From: Pogona vitticeps
Taxonomy: Eukaryota; Chordata; Lepidosauria; Squamata; Agamidae
Direction of reading: 5' to 3'
DNA length: 64,000 bases
NCBI RefSeq assembly: GCF_051106095.1
Contig: NC_135783.1
Location: 212,122,472 to 212,186,471 of the forward strand
The notes beneath the pieces were generated by a model, which was given only the letters and a program-made list of their open reading frames with translations, was not told the DNA's origin and made no database searches. This document shows positions 34,881 to 64,000 of this stretch, piece by piece. Each line of letters opens with the position of its first letter. The stretch's first letter is position 1. The position numbers and the translations under genes were made by a program.

Positions 34881-35471
34881 AATTAAAACTCAGAACCCCA
34901 CACAACCCCTAATAAAGGCCTCCCTACTTCTGCAACATCCCCACTCCCCAAAAAAAGAAAAGGAAAAGGAAAAGAAGAAAAGAACAGTGGCTGCCACTCT
35001 AAATCAATGAAGACGACTTTACTTGGTTTCTTCTACGGTCAGCATTCTATTGTTAGTCTGAAGAACATCAGATTGTTTGATTCAACAGAATTTACATAAG
35101 TGTGGACATCATTCAGCTGTTGATTCAACAGGTCTACTTTAGTAGAGCCTAGCAATAAAATACTGACTCTACATGTTGAATCTATGAATGTGTATGTGGA
35201 GGACACTGGTCCCCATCCGGCATTTACACATCCAGTGGAAAATTAGAAAAGGTATGTGCACTTATGTAGACTCCAAACACATGCCGACTGCCTAATACAT
35301 AACATTCTCTGCTGAGTGGGCAACCTGCGTACAGACGGAGAAAGGTGGTATGGGGCTACAAAATACCCTGGTTGAGCATATGGATGCTATGGTCCAGGGC
35401 ATCTCTTCACTCCTCCCAGATTACATGGATCTAATATGTATATTTTTAAAAATCCATGTATAAATCCCACC

Positions 35472-35872
35472 TAGAGATGGGCATGAATCAGATAAATGAC
35501 AATTTTTTTGATTCACTGATTCATTTTGCCTTTAAAATCCTATGAAACACTCCCTAAGCACCTAGAGACACCAAAATCACAGGGAAGCTTCCCCTGACTC
35601 TCCTCTACAAGTCCTGCAACTTTGGTGAAGATTGGACTTCAGGTGTCTGAGGTATACACCCAACAATGTGGGCCCCACCCTAGCAGCTGGCTTGCAGAAA
35701 CCCAATTTTCCCTAAACATGGAGGGATTGTAGAGGACAGTCAGGGGAAGCTTGTGATTTGGGTGGCTCTAATCTATTAATCGGTGACATTGATTTGTATT
35801 AACATGAATCAACAAATTAGTGATTTTTGAATGAATTTGGCGATTCATTTTTTAAATTTGTGCCCATAACTA
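35472..35872. mobile_element. hAT MITE, 401 bp
   Basis: The ends TAGAGATGGGCATGAATC and AAATTTGTGCCCATAACTA are imperfect inverted repeats. The flanks ATCCCACC (35464-35471) and ATCCCTAC (35873-35880) agree at 7 of 8 bases. The interior contains a larger palindromic pair around CAGGGAAGCTTCCCCTGACT and AGTCAGGGGAAGCTT. Confidence 0.82.
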
Positions 35873-36739
35873 ATCCCTACAGTACACACTTTGCAACCAA
35901 CAGCTTTACGTACTATCACTCCACCATGACAGTTCAGATTGTAGGTGGAGAAGTGAAAGCTTCCCTGACCTTTAGCATCTCTTTTTACTCTTTTTTAACT
36001 CTGGAAAAAAGAGATGCACATTTTCATGTGAAAGGAAACAAGGAAATCACATCTGGGGATCTCAAGAGGAAGTTAAATTATTTTGTGGCAAGGAAAGGAG
36101 AGATTCAAGACAAATTTCAAAGATCTCCTTTTGGAGGTTTTCAAAGTTATTTTTGCCCTAAGAAACGTGCTTTAAGGAGCACAAGTTATTATTACTTTTG
36201 AAATGCAAAATATAGACGAGTTCCTGGGAAAATGACATCACACGGTCTAAAATCAGAGGTAGGGAGGAGTCTCTGACACACATTCTTTAAAATAAAACCC
36301 ATACCAGGGAGCTGTTTCATTTGGTTTTACATGAGTAAGCATCCCAACCCCATTGCAGTTGGAATCAATGGTCAAAATCCTTTTGCTTTTTTATGTACTT
36401 TACATAGATGGCAAACAGCATAATGTTCACTTGCCTCTAGCCAGCAATTACTGAGTCTCACTGGGATTCTCAAGCATGCACCAAGCCAGCAAGTGTGTAC
36501 ATCCTTAAGAACTGCAGCAGCAACTCTTTAGTTTCTGGCTAGAAGTAACTCCATCTAGCATTTCATTTTTACTATATGTCTGATGAAGGGGACTTGTCCA
36601 CAAAAGCTCACATTAAAATACAATAGTTAGTCTTTCAGTTTTTTCTTTGTTTTATTTTGTTTCTTTGGATTTTGCTTGATATGCTGGCTAGAAGTGAGTG
36701 AATGTTATGCCATTTGCCTTCCACCTGCATAAACAAGTA

Positions 36740-36961
36740 CAGTGGTGCCCCGCAAGACGAATGTAATTTGTTCCGCGAGAATTGCTGTCTTGTGAAAAAA
36801 TCGTCTTGTGAGGTTCCCTATGGATGAATGAAATTTATTCGTCTTGCGAGGCATTGGTCTCGAAAAAAACTGTCTTGCGAAGCATGGTCATCTTGCGAGG
36901 CACCATAGCAATCGCAAAAACCAATCGTCTTGTGGGTTTTTTGTCCCGTGAGGCACCACTG
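36740..36961. mobile_element. MITE with TA duplication, 222 bp
   Basis: TIRs CAGTGGTGCCCCGCAAGACG and CCCGTGAGGCACCACTG, flanked by TA at 36738-36739 and 36962-36963. Inside are repeated GTCTTGCGAGGC-like words, so it folds extensively. It is related by its termini to the 425-bp family but has a different interior. Confidence 0.82.
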
Positions 36962-37816
36962 TAACAGGATTTCATCCCCTGAAACCCAATGGCCGATGTA
37001 CCAGATGGGACCAGACACTTGTAGCAATGCAGTATTCTAAGTGTAAGCACTCTTTCTTGCATTCTTGTGGTTCTAGGCAGCAGCACAGGCATGATAGTGC
37101 TCGATTCTGTCCAGGTAGAGATTTCAGACAACTGGCTCTTCACCAGTCAGACTTGTTAAAAGGGAAGTCCCACCAAATATAAGCTGCTATGGAATTCTTC
37201 CACTCACATGTAAGATTTCCATTATGGCAATAGGAACCTTGATCAACAATGGGTGGAATCCACTGCTAGTAATGATCACCAAGATAAAACACTGAAATTA
37301 ATTGAAACATAAGATCCAATATTTGGATCCAGTTTCTAGTTCTGTCAGGAATTTCTTCTGTTTCCCATATATAGAAAAGCCTGGCAGATACCTGAATGAC
37401 TTTAATTCCAGAGGCAGGGCAGTATTTTCGAACCCTACCTTCTGGATATCTTGGCCACCGCTGACCTCCCTTGTCCTCTGAGATGTCAGCAAGAGACTTG
37501 CTTACTTTCTTTGCACATTACTGGCCACCCTTTGGTTTTCTAGCATATCATCAGTCTTTTGCCACAATTCTAAGGTAGAGGCTGGAGGGTTCTCCTGGAC
37601 GCCACAGTCAAACCAATTTGACAACTCCTGTATCGAGGCGACAGACTTTGTGATAGACATCTGAGAAATGTACATTTACAAGGGTCCCAGGTGACAGGTA
37701 TTTTGATTGTGAGGAGAGGGCAGAGAGAGGCAAAGAAGGACAATGCTAGTGAACTTTCGTAAAGTTTCTTACAAATAGGAGCATAAATATAACAGTGGTG
37801 AGGTTCTGTTCTTTGA

Positions 37817-37822
37817 TTTATT
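37817..37822 (-). terminator. Candidate poly(A) signal of GALNT5
   Basis: TTTATT on the + strand is AATAAA on the coding strand, about 330 bases after the GALNT5 stop. It is the first consensus hexamer seen downstream. The 3' UTR would then be about 37800-38150. Confidence 0.45.
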
Positions 37823-38150
37823 CTTTGGCAGGTAAGCCACCATAGATCTAGCAGAGAAGGACTTTGCAAATAATTTCTCTGTAAATTCCCTCCCCTGGCC
37901 AGATTCCAGCCAAGCAAGCACCCCTTGAGGAACCACGCCTGGCTTGCATTAAGCCACGCTAAACCAGCTCTGTTCTTGCTCCATCTTTTGATGTTCCCAT
38001 CTGCTGCTTTTAAATTGATGGGCTTCCACTGTGGTTTGGAAGTATGCTCTCAGTTTTTGTCCCTGCCACTCTCCAAAGTTCCACAGCTGTCATGCTTGAA
38101 TTTGTCGGAGTACAAAGCAGCTCTTGTGTCTTGTTAGTTCATGTTTCTCT

Positions 38151-62359
<24,209 letters not shown>

Positions 62360-62478
62360 CTAGCAAGTGAACCAGAAATAAGGTATGCACATTGTACATT
62401 GGGGTAAATATAGTCTGCTGCTATTCTAGAAAGTGTAGCAACAACATTCTGTGTTCTTGAATCAGTGTTCCTTTACAG

Positions 62479-62614
62479 CACTGGTTCTTAACCTTGGGTT
62501 ACTCAGGAGTTTTGGACTGCAACTCCCAGAAGCCTTCACCACCAGCTGTCCTGACTGGGGTTTCTGGGAGTTGCAGTTCAAAAGCATCCGAGTAACAAAG
62601 GTTAAGAACCACTG
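62479..62614. mobile_element. hAT MITE, 136 bp, copy 2, with perfect target duplication
   Basis: The ends CACTGGTTCTTAACC and GGTTAAGAACCACTG are inverted repeats. The flanks are CTTTACAG at 62471-62478 and 62615-62622, 8 of 8 identical. It is the same family and length as 57481-57616. It lies about 120 bases from the GALNT5 WGGEN exon, in the intron. Confidence 0.92.
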
Positions 62615-62619
62615 CTTTA

Positions 62620-63222
62620 CAGGATGGATAGCGAACGAGTGGCTGTCCAGATGTTGTTGGACTGCATTTGCCACTATCTGTGCTAGCTTGGTGTGGCGTT
62701 CACCCTCATGCCCCTTTGCTTGACCATCAAGACTTTGAGCACACAAACAATCCTCTCTTTTACACTGCTGCCACCAGGTAATCACTAAATCACCATTACT
62801 TCAGGAAGATTCAGGTCCACACTTCAAGGTCTTTTAAATAGAACTTTTGTTTATTGATTACAGAGACTGAAATTGATTCATGCATATTTCCTGTAGGTAA
62901 AAGTATTATTAACAACAACCTTCTAATTGGTAGTACACTCCTAATTCTAATCACACGTCAGAATTCCCCAAACTCCACACTCTATCCCCTTCTCTCACAC
63001 TCCACTCTTACTGATTCTGTTACTCTGACTGACTATTGCTCTCTGACTCCGCCTCTTACAGCATCTCTCTCAGCTCCGCCTCTCAGCAACATTAATATGC
63101 AGGAACCATTACATAACATAACATAACATGAACCATTGACCTAATAAATGGGGAACGCTACACTCAGGATGGTGGGAACTGCAATCCAAAAACCTCTGGA
63201 GGGCACATGTTTCCAATCCCTG
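62620..63222. mobile_element. hAT MITE (CCAGATGTTGTTGGACTGCA type) split by an LTR
   Basis: The left piece CAGGATGGATAGC...GTCCAGATGTTGTTGGACTG and the right piece GGTGGGAACTGCAATCCAAA...CTCTGGAGGGCACATG...CCCTG are the two halves of a fold-back hAT MITE like the one at 47007. The LTR at 62692-63162 separates them, and the 136-bp MITE inserted at its left edge. Confidence 0.7.
62692..63162 (-). mobile_element. Second solo LTR, 471 bp, antisense
   Basis: The ends TGTGGCGTTC and GAACGCTACA are 10-base inverted repeats with one mismatch and give the TG...CA termini of an LTR. Read on the - strand it has GAGGCGGAG words in the first part and CAATAAACAA (poly(A)-type) in the last part. It resembles the LTR at 51060 in general design. 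The flanks are not clearly duplicated (CTTGG and CTCAG), so it looks older. It is a solo LTR without internal sequence. Confidence 0.72.
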
Positions 63223-63483
63223 CTTTACCGATAGTCAAAAAGGATCAGGACTTGCTACACACATCATCAGAACTTAGCAGGAGCCTTTACTGTTGTTATA
63301 GGCCATAACAGTTGGGCTTGTTACATGAAGAAATTCTCAATTATGCTGTAAATGCCCATTCAAAACTACTCAAAATATACAGGGTGGCTACAGTTTCACT
63401 TTGCCAGATCTAGGGACAGATTTCTTTTATTAATCTTTAAAATTTATACCTTGAAATCTGCTTCCTATTCCTGCATACTGAAA

Positions 63484-63499
63484 ACACACACACACACAT
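63484..63499. repeat. Short (CA)n tract
   Basis: About eight CA units near the right end of the window. Confidence 0.85.
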
Positions 63500-63556
63500 T
63501 TTGTTTTAGTGTTCTCGTAGCTGTCTTCTTTGGTTACTACATTCTCTCTAGAATCT

Positions 63557-64000
63557 AGCTCTCATCCAGTGTTCCATTTGCTGTGCTCTGTCCTGGATGA
63601 TCACGCCTGTAGCAGACTTCAAAGGAGCAGATTTCTTCTGTATTAGACCTAAAGCCTGCTTGATACTGTCATACAGTCCCTTGATGTTACCTGTGTCCGC
63701 TGCTGTCTGTATCTGAGAGCAGAGCTGAATAATGGTTAGAACATCTTCTGGCAGTCTGTTGGACTTTGCTACAAGCAACTCGAATGTAGTAACTGAAGAG
63801 GCATTAAATAACATTGAGTGCCTGCCTATCTTGGAAGAGTTGGACAATGAACCAACTTTAGCAGAAATAAAAGCGGCCTTGGATTCCCTTGCCTCCGGCA
63901 AGGCACCTGGGAAGGATAACATCCCTGTTGAAGCGCTGAAGTGTTGTAAAGAGATCATCACCACGGAGCTGTATGAAATCTTCTGTCTTTGCTGAAGGTG
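63557..64000 (+). mobile_element. Non-LTR retrotransposon fragment with inverted 5' part
   Basis: The + strand at 63768-63995 encodes SNVVTEEALNNIECLPILEE and LDSLASGKAPGKDNIPVEAL, the start of an RT domain of a non-LTR element. The region that should come just before it in such proteins (ADTGNIKGLYDSIKQALG, KKSAPLKSATGVIIQDRAQQ) is present, but on the - strand at 63557-63730. The two adjoining pieces thus point in opposite directions, as in a 5' inversion by twin priming. The rest of the element is outside the window. The clade is not certain. Confidence 0.75.

Larger units (their letters stand above)
26470..37800. other. Intergenic DNA between the ERMN and GALNT5 3' ends
   Basis: About 11 kb between two convergent genes. 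Recognised parts are MITEs at 26496-26923, 31988-32284, 35472-35872 and 36740-36961, SINE fragments at 32503-32600 and 33560-33716, and an L2-type tail at 34818-34880. No exon or RNA gene was recognised in 27000-31970. Confidence 0.6.

Noticed and set aside
36600-36700. Possible extra GALNT5 or ERMN exon in the intergenic region
   Set aside because: No frame continues either protein, and the phases of the known exons already close completely.

Overview
This window looks like nuclear DNA from a squamate reptile (lizard or snake). It holds spliced vertebrate genes with GT-AG introns, abundant L2 and CR1 LINEs, tRNA-derived SINEs of Sauria-SINE type, a Penelope-like element, and many hAT and TA-flanked MITEs. 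The squamate assignment is an inference from repeat content. The vertebrate assignment rests on the genes.

Two host genes lie tail to tail. ERMN (ermin, an oligodendrocyte cytoskeletal protein) is on the + strand in three coding exons (8739-9006, 9681-9761, 25274-25746). Reading phase is kept across all junctions and gives a 273-residue protein with the characteristic ermin C-terminus. The last five coding exons of GALNT5 (polypeptide N-acetylgalactosaminyltransferase 5) are on the - strand (62242-62359, 58435-58758, 46720-46800, 45451-45612, 38151-38291). They cover the end of the catalytic domain and the whole ricin-type lectin domain, and the 5' part of the gene lies beyond base 64000. From memory, human GALNT5 and ERMN are also convergent neighbours on chromosome 2, so the order looks conserved.

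Layout: 1-8.1 kb is intergenic DNA with a TA-flanked MITE, a MIR-like SINE and a CR1 3' end. 8.1-8.74 kb is the ERMN 5' flank, with a cluster of SOX-like hexamers. 8.74-26.45 kb is ERMN. Its 15.5-kb second intron is swollen by a decayed autonomous hAT transposon (15339-22809, 8-bp target duplication), into which a nearly intact L2 LINE (19178-22456) has inserted. 26.5-37.8 kb is intergenic with several MITEs. 37.8-64 kb is GALNT5. Its large intron (46801-58434) holds an unidentified coding-like block (47.25-48.17 kb), a CR1 cut by a solo LTR and a hAT MITE, and a Penelope-like element with RT and GIY-YIG signatures. The right end holds a second solo LTR inside a MITE and a LINE with an inverted 5' piece.

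The two genes have no shared pathway: ermin acts on the actin cytoskeleton in myelinating cells and GALNT5 starts mucin-type O-glycosylation in the Golgi. No functional tRNA, rRNA, CRISPR or prokaryotic feature was seen. I found no clearly new biological system. The best candidate for something undescribed is the 47.25-48.17 kb coding-like block.
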